From assembly GCA_032622095.1 (NCBI GenBank), contig CP136066.1, positions 7,963,784-8,027,783 on the forward strand: a stretch of DNA of 64,000 bases, given 5' to 3'. The notes under the pieces were generated by a model that did not search any database, was not told where the DNA came from, and saw only the letters and a program-made list of their open reading frames with translations. The first letter of the stretch is position 1; every line of letters begins with the position of its first letter. This DNA is from Siphonodentalium dalli. Lineage: Eukaryota > Mollusca > Scaphopoda > Gadilida > Siphonodentaliidae. The position numbers were made by a program, and so were the translations under genes. Shown here in pieces: positions 34,430 to 45,538 of the stretch.

Positions 34430-35850
34430 TAATATTAAAAAAACTACTTTGCGATAAATCGCAAACTTCTATACAATAAATATATGCGATTTATTGCAAA
34501 GGTTTTCGATTTATACTAAACGGGGGTTTGCAATTAATCAAACCAATTTGCAATTAATACAGGGCTTTAACTGTATACACATAAATCAGACATCTTCAAC
34601 TGGTCTGGGTGAACTCCAATCGCTCTATAATAGCACGGTCAGGCTAAAATAAATCACAAAACGACTTTGTGAAAAATCACAAACACCTTTTCGAAACTCG
34701 CAGACCTTTGCGATAACTCGCAAACCTTTGCGATAAATCTCAAGCATCTGTACGATAACTCTCAAACTACTTGGTGATTATACTTTACGGTTTATCGTAA
34801 GCATGTTTGAGATTTATCACAAAGGTTTGTGATTTATTGCAGATATATTGTTTTGTGTTGGCGCTAATGGGCTTGAACCGCATAAACATAATAAATCAGA
34901 CATCTTAAACAGGTCTGGGTGAACCACAAATCGATCTATAATAGCACGGTCGGGCTAAAATAGACTGATCGGTCTTTCACAGCCAACATGCAAGGGGAGC
35001 AAACCAATACTTAACACAAAAGTTAATTTTGATCTCTTTTGGAGATTATTTACTGAGAATATTCAAAATTAATACAACTTTGCAATAAATCACAAAACAA
35101 CACCTTTACGATAACTCCCAAACCTTTCCGATAAATCTCAAACATCTTTACAATAACTCTCAATTAACTACTTGGTGATTATACTTTGCGATTTATCGCA
35201 AAGATGTTTGAGATTTATCACAATAGCCCGATCAGGTTCAAATAGACTAATAGTTCTTTCACAGTGACAGCCAGCATGTATCTGGGATAAGAGGAGTCAC
35301 TCTAAACGGTTGTATTATTATCGATCTACCAATACTTCAAAAACAAAACCAAATTAATTTAGATTTTTTAATCAAGACACTATATAATTATTTACTGAAA
35401 ACATTCACGATTTACGATTAATCGTAATGATTGAATTATATTTGTTATATGTGGGCACTAATGGGATTGAACCATATAACCATCATCAATCAGATATCTT
35501 AAACAGGTCTGGGTGAACCACTTACCGATCTATAATAGACTAAAATAAATCAATCGTTCTTTCACAGCCAGAATGCATCCGGGATAAGGGGAGTCACTCT
35601 AAACTGTTTTATTGTTATCTCTCAACCAAAACGTAAACAAAATTAATTCTGATCTCTTTTGCAAGACACCAAATAATTATTCACTGAGATATTCAAAATA
35701 AACATACCGGTACATGTACATCTATACAGATATTCAAACAGACAGATTCAAATTGTCAAGAAATTTAGAGTTCCCTCTCTTACAACAGTGAGCACTGTGC
35801 CAGGAAGACCGATCGGTCTATTGTAGCCCGATCAGGCTATTATAGTTAAT
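34430..35850. repeat. Four-copy diverged repeat with TTGCGATAAATCGCAAA blocks
   Basis: The block AACAGGTCTGGGTGAACCAC followed by CGATCTATAATAG and TCTTTCACAGCCA occurs near 34595, 34910, 35230 (partial) and 35500. Between copies lie many variants of GCGATAAATCGCAAAC and AACTCTCAAAC, themselves partly palindromic. A last short part (GATCGGTCTATTGTAGCCCG) is at 35810. No coding sequence. Confidence 0.7.
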
Positions 35851-35989
35851 CGGTGGTTAGCTCATACCTTTCTTTATACCATAATAAATATCGCGTAAAT
35901 AGTATGTAATTGTTGTAGTTCCTACGCTGCATTATGTGAACAAAGCCGAATTGTGTTTGAGAACCTGTTGTAAAGTACATGTGTGTATG

Positions 35990-36192
35990 TAGCGTGCGAT
36001 AAGCAAAATACTCAACAATGGGGAGACCACACTAATGAACTTTGGTTAATTAAAACTGGCAGCATGTTGTTAGCAAAATACTGTTATAGCGCTCACTAGT
36101 CCTCGCCACGATATTTTGGTATTGATTGGTTCACCGGAATCACTCTCCCAAAACAAATTGCCACATTGTTGAGTGCTTTGCTTATCGTACAC
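35990..36192. mobile_element. Short inverted-repeat element
   Basis: AGCGTGCGATAAGCAAAATA CTCAACAATG on the left matches, on the opposite strand, AGTGTACGATAAGCAAAGCA CTCAACAATG from the right end. Arms are about 30 nt; the interior is non-coding. It is nested in the 4.4-kb element. Confidence 0.65.
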
Positions 36193-36789
36193 TTCCGATG
36201 TGCTGTATCGGTACATGTATATGAACAAACAAACCTTACGCAAAGAGAGTTTAATGTATTTAATATATGATCCATTTTGGTACAGCTATAGTGAATAAAT
36301 TATTCTCCATTCGCAGCTATGCGTCATCGAGTGAATGTCTTTGCCTGATCACCAGAGCCATATAATGTAGAATTTCGCGAATATTGTTTTCAATTATGGA
36401 AGAGGTTATTTCCTATGTCCGAATCGTTCTGAATGATAGCCACACATGTTTTGAAAAGAACACGATGCATCTGGACATTGGAATGGTCTACATGTTCATG
36501 TACCTGAATATATTCAGCTAAACTCTAATTGACCCCCCCCCCCCTCACGACGTTGACCACCGATATTACCACGTTGTTGATGATGCTATTAACCATGATC
36601 AATACTACCATGGCCGACCTTCGTACCTTTTTAAAGTCAGCATTATAACAACCACAGACAGCCACAGAGTGTATATTTCTGGCATGGCTTGACACTGCAT
36701 TGATGATGCAGTTGCGAATGTCGGTCAGTGACCAACTTCGAATGTTGATTAAACCGTAAACAAATTATTAATTGAAATATTGTTTTGTG

Positions 36790-37013
36790 TATACCCCACT
36801 CGACAAAACAAGTGTCCATTGCACCGCGGTGTATTTGCCGTTCGGCATGGTGTTCGGCCGCGGCAACTAACATACACCATGGTCGAATGGCAAGTACACT
36901 GCGGCTCAACTGTAGTTAGCCAGTGGAGCCGCAGTGTAGTTTCAATTCGGCCGCGGTGGCAACGCTAACTGCACCGCGGTTAAGTGGACACTTGTTTTGT
37001 CCAACCGGGTAGT
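36790..37013. mobile_element. Short inverted-repeat element with GC-rich interior
   Basis: GACAAAACAAGTGTCCATTG and GCACCGCGGT on the left; GGACAAAACAAGTGTCCACT and ACCGCGGT on the opposite strand from the right. The interior repeats CCGCGG and has an inner inverted pair (CACTGCGGCTC / GAGCCGCAGTG). It is a MITE nested in the 4.4-kb element; the ORFs that overlap are shadows. Confidence 0.7.
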
Positions 37014-37238
37014 TAACACGGTGCATGGCGCTCACGAAAAGCTGGACTGGGTATAAGTTGGCCATGTGAAAAATTAATGCGGAGTACAGTAGTCGCAAAA
37101 TATTATTAATAGTACTGTAGAAAGATTACCAGCGATTGCCACATGTCAACCACTTGCCTGTGGTTGAACGGCGGTATATATGGTATAACCGGTGTCATTA
37201 ATGCCCTACAACCACGTTAACGGGGACGATTAATTAGA

Positions 37239-37690
37239 GCATAGCTGTAGTACGTTACTAACTGTAAAAGCTTGTGATGGATTCAGTGATAATGTGTGTC
37301 CCATAATTGGATCCGTATCTCCGAGATTATCCGTCATTTCATAAATATATCACAACAATATCACAGCGTCACCGGCTTTTCAATCAAAAGAATAGCAGAC
37401 TCCGTAACTTGGCGATATGTCATAACGACATGGTTCTCAAATTACGTTTCCATGAAAATTGAAGAATAGCTATAGTACGTTACTAAAAGCTTGTGGTGGA
37501 TTCAGTGATAATGTGTGTCCCAGAATTGGATCTGTATCTCCGAGATTATCCGTCATTTCATAAATATATCACAACAATACCACAGCGTCACCGGCGTTGC
37601 GATCAAAAGAATAGCAGACTCCGTAACTGTGCGATATGTCATGGCGACATGGTTCTCAAATCATGTTTCAATGAAAATTGAAGAATATGA
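37239..37690 (+). repeat. Two-copy tandem duplication, offset 219 nt
   Basis: ATTCAGTGATAATGTGTGTC occurs at 37281 and 37500. Both are followed by TCTCCGAGATTATCCGTCAT and by GAATAGCAGACTCCGTAACT. The offset is a multiple of three and the second copy has ORFs of 62 and 79 codons, but the first copy is interrupted and no domain is recognised. Confidence 0.85.
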
Positions 37691-38314
37691 TCCATCTTCT
37701 TTTGAGTTGTGTACAGGTAATTGTAGTTGTACATTGTGGCCAACAAACTTGTGACTGACTCTGTGACGTCATAATTCTGACTAATGTCTACATAATTGTA
37801 TGTCTCGTAATCCTAGTCACCAGTTGTTGACTCTTGTCAGACTTGTGAGTTAATTTTACGGTTTATAATTTTGTGAAAGTATCTGTCTTTTGAAATTCAC
37901 AACATTGTCGTGCATGTCAACAGGTCAACAGGTCAAGTGTAATCCCACTGGCACTGCATTCATTGACTCAGCCTGTTTTCGGAGCTTATAACATATTGTC
38001 CCTTTCATATACAAACATCATCCAGACAGTGCTAACAATATTTCAGGTTATTAAGAAGCTAGTTAGGTCCAATTATTTGCTAAAGCAATCTAAAACAACG
38101 CACATGGTTCATTCGATACACCGGAAGCATATTTCGATTTTTCGTACTATAAAACTCGTACCATAAGTTCAGGGGTAAAATGATTATGCCGCTTGAATGA
38201 TAACGTTATATAGTTCCTGGGACATTTTAAATACGATAAGCTGTGAGATTTAAAACGTAGCTTATGTTCAGTAGCTATATATCTACTTATACTTATTAAT
38301 TTGTTTCATTGTCA

Positions 38315-38430
38315 AGTTGACTACTTCAGAAATAGTCATGATGACTCGTGGGACGGCACGGGTATAGTCAAAAGGACTCCAAATATCCATGACTAACCCA
38401 AAGGTAGTCATATTGACCCGTTATTTTTCT
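38315..38430. repeat. Right sub-terminal TAGTCA/TGACT array
   Basis: AAATAGTCATGATGACTCG, GGTATAGTCAAAAGGACTCC and AAGGTAGTCATATTGACC lie just inside the right TIR of the 4.4-kb element, mirroring the left array. Confidence 0.65.
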
Positions 38431-38437
38431 CAGTGTA

Positions 38438-40345
38438 GTCGTGATTATCCTAATCGTGTGACGGATAGGGTATCAATTTATTTCGTGTGTACCCAAAAAT
38501 CCATTTAAAAATACAGACGCTCGGTCAATTTGTTCTGATGTATCCTGCGGCTATCATTTATCAGGCTTTGGACATGTATCCCCAATTGACCGATTCATAA
38601 GATTGCCGTTCGCTTTGTACATAATCTGCGTAAAACTGACCAGCCGTTCCTTTCTATGTATTCTATCTGATACATCCGTTCCGTTGATCACCTTAACGTG
38701 GTTCTTCCGCAGACAAGGATTTGACTAGATGGTTTCCGTTGGGGGGTGTGGAGGGGTTAACATTGTAATTTCCAACTGCATTTCAAACTCACAAGTTTGC
38801 ATAATTCCATTTACACTCCCTCTTGGGATTTGATTTTCCTAATGGTTCCCTCGCAGGAGTGGGCGATAGCTGATTCGAATGGATCATTAGTATCGTGGCT
38901 ATGCATGAGAACACTTTGAGATGAAAAGATAAAAAGCTGAAATTGCATTGTTAAGTCTTGTGTGAGAAAAGTTTGAAATCTGAGAATGCAAATTGCAAAC
39001 AACTAGACTGGAATCAAACTGCGATAAAATATTCAACTTATTGCTGGTGTAAAATTTACAACTTTACAAAATGCTGTGTCAGGTATGACATTTCCAACTG
39101 TTTGAAAATTGACAAAAGTTGGGGTGAGATACCACCCCAATCCCAACCTCCCCTCCTGTCACCGTGTGTCCGTCTGCAGTCTGCATGCCGACATTAGTGC
39201 TAACTCGTTTGGCGTTCCCTGTAATCGCAATCAGTATGTTAAAGGGGTTCTGTACGCCAATTTCAATAAATTCCCGGTAATGGCAACGATCTAATATCGA
39301 TAATAGATAGAAAAATAAGTAATTTGAGTGGAAGATATATTCTGTAAACGTTCAAGTTAACATATTATCTTAATATAAAGTTAATAGTTTGATATAAATT
39401 TAATTTATGGTTCCAGCCATAAATTAAATTACGAATTTCCGTGTACAAGACGTAATCAAATTAATTGATGGACAGTGGATTAGGCAACGCGTGGAGCACA
39501 TGGATCGTGTAAACAGTTATGTTGATATACGGCGCGTAAACTGAAGCCACTCACTGACTATGGAATATACAATAACTTAAATGAGTATATGGGACTACTA
39601 TGCAAGTAATGTGACATTTATTTGATACATTTGCCTGGAAATTGTACAAAAATTGGTTCTGTTTTCACATTCCGACTAATCTACCATCCGTAACATTACT
39701 TCGTACTCAACAGACTTTAAAATAATGGAAATTTGATTACCTTTTTCCACGAAGCAGAGATTATAGAAACCTACAACATAATTCGAGTACAGTACCACTT
39801 TAACTCTAAAGTATAAAACACAAATCCTAATCGCTATTTGTTTGCGAAACGAATGTTTTGGCCCCATGTGAATTTTACGGAAAAGATTATCTATAGACGT
39901 ATCCGTTACTCTATCCGTGAGCTGCGAAACCTTTCTAATACCAATACGACAAAGAGCATACGTTACCGATAATCCAGTTCGAACCATGCGCAACCAAATA
40001 TGAATGTGTTTTCCTCGACTAAAATAAATTTGATTTCATTCCCGAAGCTGAAGAAATAGTAATTTAGGGGTGTATATCGAACAAAGCATCCCTTGTTCTG
40101 GGTTTACCTATTATTATCGTATGCACATGTTCTGTGGGTTTGATACTTTTTGTCTGTGACGTTCAGTCAGTTGTTATCAATGTTTGTACATCTGTTATAA
40201 TTATATTGTATATTGTGTTATTTATTTCGTTCAGATATATTACTTGACATCTATATTTGTATTGTTCCTCATAACAACTGTTCAAAACCATCTCTGAAAT
40301 TAACTATACCTGCAAACACCACACAATTGTTTGAGTTTGTTATTT
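38438..40345. other. No supported gene; small hairpin at 39396-39431
   Basis: Only short ORFs. TAATTTATGG and CCATAAATTA form a small hairpin near 39410. A fragment related to the 1282-1742 MITE is at about 40013-40068. Confidence 0.4.
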
Positions 40346-40472
40346 AAGAAATAACTATTGTTTCGATTAAGGGTATGCAGTTATAACAGCAAAGTTTGCA
40401 GACAAATTATTTATTTTGTCTTCAAACGTTAGGTTAAAATAATAACCTTAATCGAAACAAGAATTATTTCTT
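40346..40472. mobile_element. Small foldback element
   Basis: AAGAAATAACTATTGTTTCG followed by ATTAAGGGTAT is mirrored by ATAACCTTAATCGAAACAAG AATTATTTCTT on the right. Arms are about 31 nt around an AT-rich interior of about 65 nt. Confidence 0.7.
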
Positions 40473-40554
40473 ATAATTTAGTCCGTCATGTTATATAAGA
40501 ACCACTATAATTCGAAGGTATAACAGGGGGGCGGAAACAAACTGCAGGACACAA

Positions 40555-41335
40555 CGTACCAGGGGTGGCGGGGGTACCTATGCGTCAAAAATTTACACGT
40601 AAATTTTTTTCTTATTCATTTAGGGGGGGGGGGTTGTCGGAAAAAATTTGCATGTAATTTTTTTCCAAATATGTATTTTCAGACTCACAACTTCAATTTT
40701 CTCTCATTTTATAGAATATGGATTAACCTTAATATCCAAATCATATATACATGAGTAGTACAATCCACCTAAAACAATTTTGGATAACCACTGTCTTGGT
40801 TTACGTGTGATATTGACCCATTAACCCTCTTAATAATGCCTACTATGTCAGTGTCTACCAGTCGAATGCAGAATTATACCCTGCGATCGCTTATCTGGCA
40901 AATGTTTACTGCAGAACTATCCCATGTATTAAACAATTTCTCCTCCAATTTATCAGAAAACAGTTATATGCTGGTATCTCACTCATCTTATTTGCATCTT
41001 TTTCAAAGTCGAGGTAATGACTAGTTGTCATTTTTTAAAGTGCATACAAAGCGTTGCGATCATCAATATACATGTTTGTACATGTCATGACATCACGAGG
41101 TACAAATCTGCGTTCTACTGGTAGACAATGACCATTTTAGTCATAATAATCTAAACTAAGTTACCAAGCACCTTCTCATGAATTGTACGCTCCGGTGTTT
41201 TTTTGTTCGGTTTCCGGTCAAACCGAGTTGTCGTCCGGCTTGGGTAGATTTGATTTTTTTTTCGGGGGGGGGGGGGGGGGGCAAATGGTCAGTGGAAAAA
41301 CACTGCAGTTTTTCTGTTGGGGGGGGGTACCCAAA
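40555..41335. other. Poly-G-rich patches; no gene
   Basis: G runs occur near 40623-40634, 41265-41281 and 41320-41327, with GGGGTACC words. Such runs can form quadruplexes and are prone to sequencing or length error. Short ORFs across them (KKKS or GGGGG residues) are not credible. Confidence 0.5.
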
Positions 41336-41407
41336 CCGAAGAAAACTGTATATATAAATAAGAGACTATTGCCGACGAAAAAGAAGCATCCAACGTTGAA
41401 GTTTACA

Positions 41408-41791
41408 GAATGAGTTCCACAGAGGGTGAATTTAGTGACGCTATCCCGCATAGCGGGCTAGTATCACTAAATTCACCCGCTGTGGACCTCATTCTGCTTA
41501 GGTCCTCAACTGCTATGGTAGATATAGGATCAGATTGAAGTTCCCCAGTTGAAGTTGGTGATGATCACCCATTGGGCACCTCGATTATGAATTTTACCTT
41601 CTGCAAATTATGGGATATAGAAACTTCCCAGAAGGGAAAATGGAACTAAAAACAATGTTAATTTGATACTATAGATACTTCCCAGAAGATGAGGCCTAAT
41701 CAGAATGAGGTCTCCATAGGGTGAATTTGGTGATGCTAGCCCGCTATGCGGGATAGCATCACTAAATTCACCCTCTGCGGACCTCATTCTG
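41408..41791. mobile_element. Double-hairpin MITE, second family
   Basis: Two near-palindromes of about 90 nt bound the element. The left (41408-41499) is GAATGAGTTCCACAGAGGGT ... GGACCTCATTCTGC with loop CCCGCATAGCGGG. The right (41702-41791) is GAATGAGGTCTCCATAGGGT ... GGACCTCATTCTGC with loop CCCGCTATGCGGG. The asymmetric loops are in inverse orientation, so the hairpins are themselves terminal inverted repeats. The 200-nt spacer has a relative at 24150-24290. No transposase. Confidence 0.8.
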
Positions 41792-42198
41792 CAATTATCG
41801 ATTGGCCAGGTGGCGTCATAAATTCGTCGCTTTTGATTGGCTAGTGAACAGTGTACAGCAGGCATTCCATAAATAGTACGTTTGCACTGTGGCACGAGTT
41901 ATTAATTTCTGAAACCTCATTTCTTTGAATATGTTAGCTCGTTTGAGTCGTGTAGATGTTTGAAGTAACTAATGCACCTCAGTACTACTGGTTATTTAAC
42001 AGTAAATTTATGAATGAATCGGAATCCGCTTTATAGCGCAGACAGAGAGAGAATAGTTTTCATGTACATTTTAGGCACCCGTTATAGGCGTGGTCACATG
42101 ACACGATGCTGCTATGAGTGTTTTCATCGCAACAGCGGACGTAATAAAGAATAGGTTATTGAGAAATAACTTTGACGGCTAAATGTGTGACAACCAAT

Positions 42199-42475
42199 GG
42201 TTTTATAGTAGTATGTGTGTTAACAGCATGGTTTTATAGTAGTCTGTGGGTTGACAGCATGGTTTTATAGTAATCTGTGGGTTGACAGCATGGTTTTATA
42301 GTAATCTGTGGGTTGCAGCATGGTTTTATAGTAATCTGTGGGTTGACAGCATGGTTTTATAGTAGTATGTGGGTTGACAGCATGGTTTTATAGTAGTCTG
42401 TGGGTTGACAGCATGGTTTTATAGTAATATGTGGGTTGACAGCATGGTTTTATAGTAATCTGTGGGTTGACACAT
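42199..42475. repeat. 31-bp minisatellite, about 9 copies
   Basis: The unit is GGTTTTATAGTAATCTGTGG followed by GTTGACAGCAT, with starts at 42199, 42230, 42261 and so on. One copy lacks an A (GGTTGCAGCAT). Variants AGTAATCTG, AGTAGTCTG and AGTAGTATG alternate. From 42476 to 43165 no gene is supported; ORFs of 64-79 codons on both strands are unrelated to known families. Confidence 0.9.
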
Positions 42476-43165
42476 ATTAGAAACATAGTTCAGGGCGAAG
42501 CTCCCCATTTTTCATCGAGGTCATCATGTAATATATATAACATTACACCCCATAACGTCATACACCTATTGCGAACGTACAACATTCTTAGGGAGTGACA
42601 CGCCCCGTTGTCATCACGTAATATACAAACGTATTAGGTGTAGCTTCAATAGGAGGGGTACATTTCGTGACGTCATAAAATGCGTGGGTTCCAGCCGTAC
42701 AGGCGGGATATCACCAGCCTTAAATTCATACGGTATATTATGTGGACCTGATGCTTAGCCATTCTTTGTGTTTCAAAGGACACATTTCTACTTTTCCTAT
42801 GGTACTGGTATGACGGTTGGTCTGATAATTGGGATCCAGGAATATACTTCTCGTTTTAATTTTGCAACAAATGAATTCAGCGTATATACGGTCTGGATTA
42901 TATATATACTTTTCAAATTTCGTGCCTCCATGTACCAACAACGGCGTGACTGTCATCATTAATCGACCCATCTCCATTATAATCTTCAGTGGCGATTTTA
43001 AGATTGTTTTTTGGACCTCATTTTTTTAATTGATTCCCAAAATGAGTTAGGGTTCAATCAAGAACAAGAATACGCGGCCTGTTGAGAATGACGTTAAAAT
43101 TACCTAAACTGTGACCAACATTCTGCCATCGTTGAGCGAACATCGGCATATAACGCACCTGCTAA

Positions 43166-44004
43166 CCTCGCAGAACGCCTAGTCCGTTACGTTACTTCGT
43201 ACAACGCCTTGTCCGTTACGTTACCTTGCAGAACGCCTAGTCCGTTACGTTACCCCACATAACGCCTAGGCCGTTACGTTACCTCGCAGAACGCCTAGTC
43301 CGTTACGTTACACCACAGAACACCTAGTCCGTTACGTTACATCGCAGAACGCCTAGTCCGTTACGTTACATCACATAACGCCTAGTCCGTTACGTTACCT
43401 CGCAGAACGCATATTCCATTACGTTACCTCGCAGAACGCCTAGTATGTTACGTTACCTCGCAGAACGCCTAGTCAGTTAAGTTACCTCGCAGAACGCCTA
43501 GTCCGTTACGTTACCTCGCAGAACGCCTAGTCCGCTAAGTTACCTCGCAGAACGCCTAGTCCGTTACGTTACCTCGTAGAACGCCTAGTCCGTTACGTTA
43601 CCTCGTATAACGCCTATTCCGCTACGTTACCCCGTAGAACACCTAGTCCGTTACGTTACCCCGCAGAACGCCTAGTCCGTTACGTTACCTCGCAGAATGC
43701 CTAGTCCGTTACGTTACCTCGCAGAACGCCTAGTCCGTTACGGTACCTCGCAGAACGCCTAGTCCACTACGTTACCTCGCAGAACGCCTAGTCCGTTACG
43801 GTACCTCGCAGAACGCCTAGTCCGTTGCGTTACCTCGCAGAACGCCTAGTCCACTACGTTACCTCGCAGAACGCCTAGTTCGATACGTTACCTCGCAGAA
43901 CGCCTAGTCCTTTACGTTACCTCGCAGAACGCCTAGTCCGTTACGTTACCTCGCATAACGCCTAGTCCGTTACGTTACCTCACAGAACGCCTAGTCCGTT
44001 ACGT
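43166..44004. repeat. 29-bp minisatellite, about 29 copies
   Basis: The unit is CCTCGCAGAACGCCTAGTCC followed by GTTACGTTA. Most copies keep the 29-nt period. Variants include ACCCCACATAACG, GGTACC and CCACTACG. It is GC-richer than the surroundings. The 29-nt period is not a multiple of three and no protein is implied. Confidence 0.95.
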
Positions 44005-45386
44005 CTTGAACGTCCGGCCAACGTTGGCTTAGCCAACGCGGACCCGGACTTTCTTTCGACCACATACGTGAAGAAATCCGTTTTGGCAAATTAACTAATT
44101 ATCATTAATTTGTACCCCCATCGATATTAAATTATAATTTTTCACCATAAATCAGGTATCCAAACCCCCTAGAGTTTTGAAATTTTCTGACCGAGGATGA
44201 ATTAATATAATTTTAAAATAGGAAAATAATTAATCCACTTTCCACTAGATATTGGTTGCTTATTTATAATTACAGAAAAATTAAACCATCGCTTCCTTCC
44301 GAAATTTCCAACTTTTGTTTGCCCAACCACGCATTTACGACAAAGAGCGTTTGTTGTTTACAGGATCTATTAAATGTCGTTTAGAATACGTTTCTTTTGG
44401 TGACAAAACATGGGTCATCTTTAGTCTGAGACATGGGTGACCTATGCCAGGGACGTGACGAGATAGCGTTCATTGTGTGATGGGCCCGGTGTACATTTCG
44501 ACAGCGCCGTAAACCAGTCCGTTTTTTTCAACTTGATTAATCGTAGTGTGTACTCGCCTCTAACTAATTAAATTGTTTCACTTGGTATATCAAACTTACA
44601 ACCGATCAAACATTCGAACTAATTCACCCCTTATGATTTGAAATGTTCTAATCGAGGGTAAATTAACATCACATTATATTGAAGATAAGACAATATACAA
44701 CGCGCTTACACCAACTGCTGTTCTTCCAGTCATTGATTTACAACCGTTAGGGATGGGTACAGTTATCTCTTCCTATAACAAGATTTATGTAGTTTCCCGC
44801 ATGGGTATATAATAATAAACATTATCGAAGACCTGTGGAAACTTCTATCAATTAATATTTGTTTTATTTCAAATTTTTGGAATAATACATGAAAAAATTT
44901 CAGACATTCAAGGCCCGTGGAAATGTTCGGAGCACAGCACCTATCTGGTGTGAGTACGCCGTGGTATTCTGGGTTATGCTGTCCGGGGATACTTTTGAAA
45001 AAACAATTAATTCAATTTGGTGCCCTTTGAATGGTTTTGGCAGTCATATTAGAGGCGGAATAACTTTAACAAAATGTGATAGTATGTTAAAATACAAATA
45101 TGAGATACCAGTAACTTGTGAACAAAAGTGTGGAGGAATGTCCTCTATGCCCCACACAGACATTAATTAGCACTCCACACAGTACGTACCCGTCAATAAC
45201 TAGTTTGTGTTGCAGCATTACATGCGTGGAAAGCCCGTGGCCAGTCACAGTGGGCGTTTATGTGGTATCGTGCGATTTCATAATATTGTCCACCACCGCA
45301 TGTGGGTGGTCGATCAGAGAGAGAGCGAGATGGAGATATTATTTATTTCTCCAATCAATGGTGACGTTGTTTACAAGTTCCACGAG
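44005..45386. other. No supported gene
   Basis: AT-rich sequence with ORFs of up to 93 codons (44889-45170) that show no recognisable family. It leads into the duplicated 5' flank of the GPCR. Confidence 0.3.
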
Positions 45387-45538
45387 GCTCTAACTGCTTG
45401 TTGCCTTACATGTTCTAATCGTTTGGCGGATAGCCTCACGTCGATATCATTGAAGGAATTCACACGAATGACGTAATCTCACATATAACATAAAGAGAAG
45501 ATAAGAGATTAAGAGTAACTCAAGTTCATGAAGATATA

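Larger units (their letters stand above)
34054..38435. mobile_element. 4.4-kb TA-flanked inverted-repeat element, non-autonomous
   Basis: The left end CACTGAGAAAAATAGGTTGG and the opposite-strand right end CACTGAGAAAAATAACGGGT, both continuing GGTCAATAT, are terminal inverted repeats of about 30 nt. TA lies immediately outside each end (34052-34053 and 38436-38437), the usual target duplication of Tc1/mariner-like and some other DNA transposons. Both ends carry sub-terminal TAGTCA arrays. The inside contains a four-copy repeat, two smaller MITEs and a 219-bp duplication, but no transposase ORF. Superfamily is undetermined. Confidence 0.65.

Noticed and set aside
41183-41451. ORFs through the poly-G tract on both strands
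   Set aside because: Runs of Gly or Pro from a homopolymer; the tract length is also unreliable.
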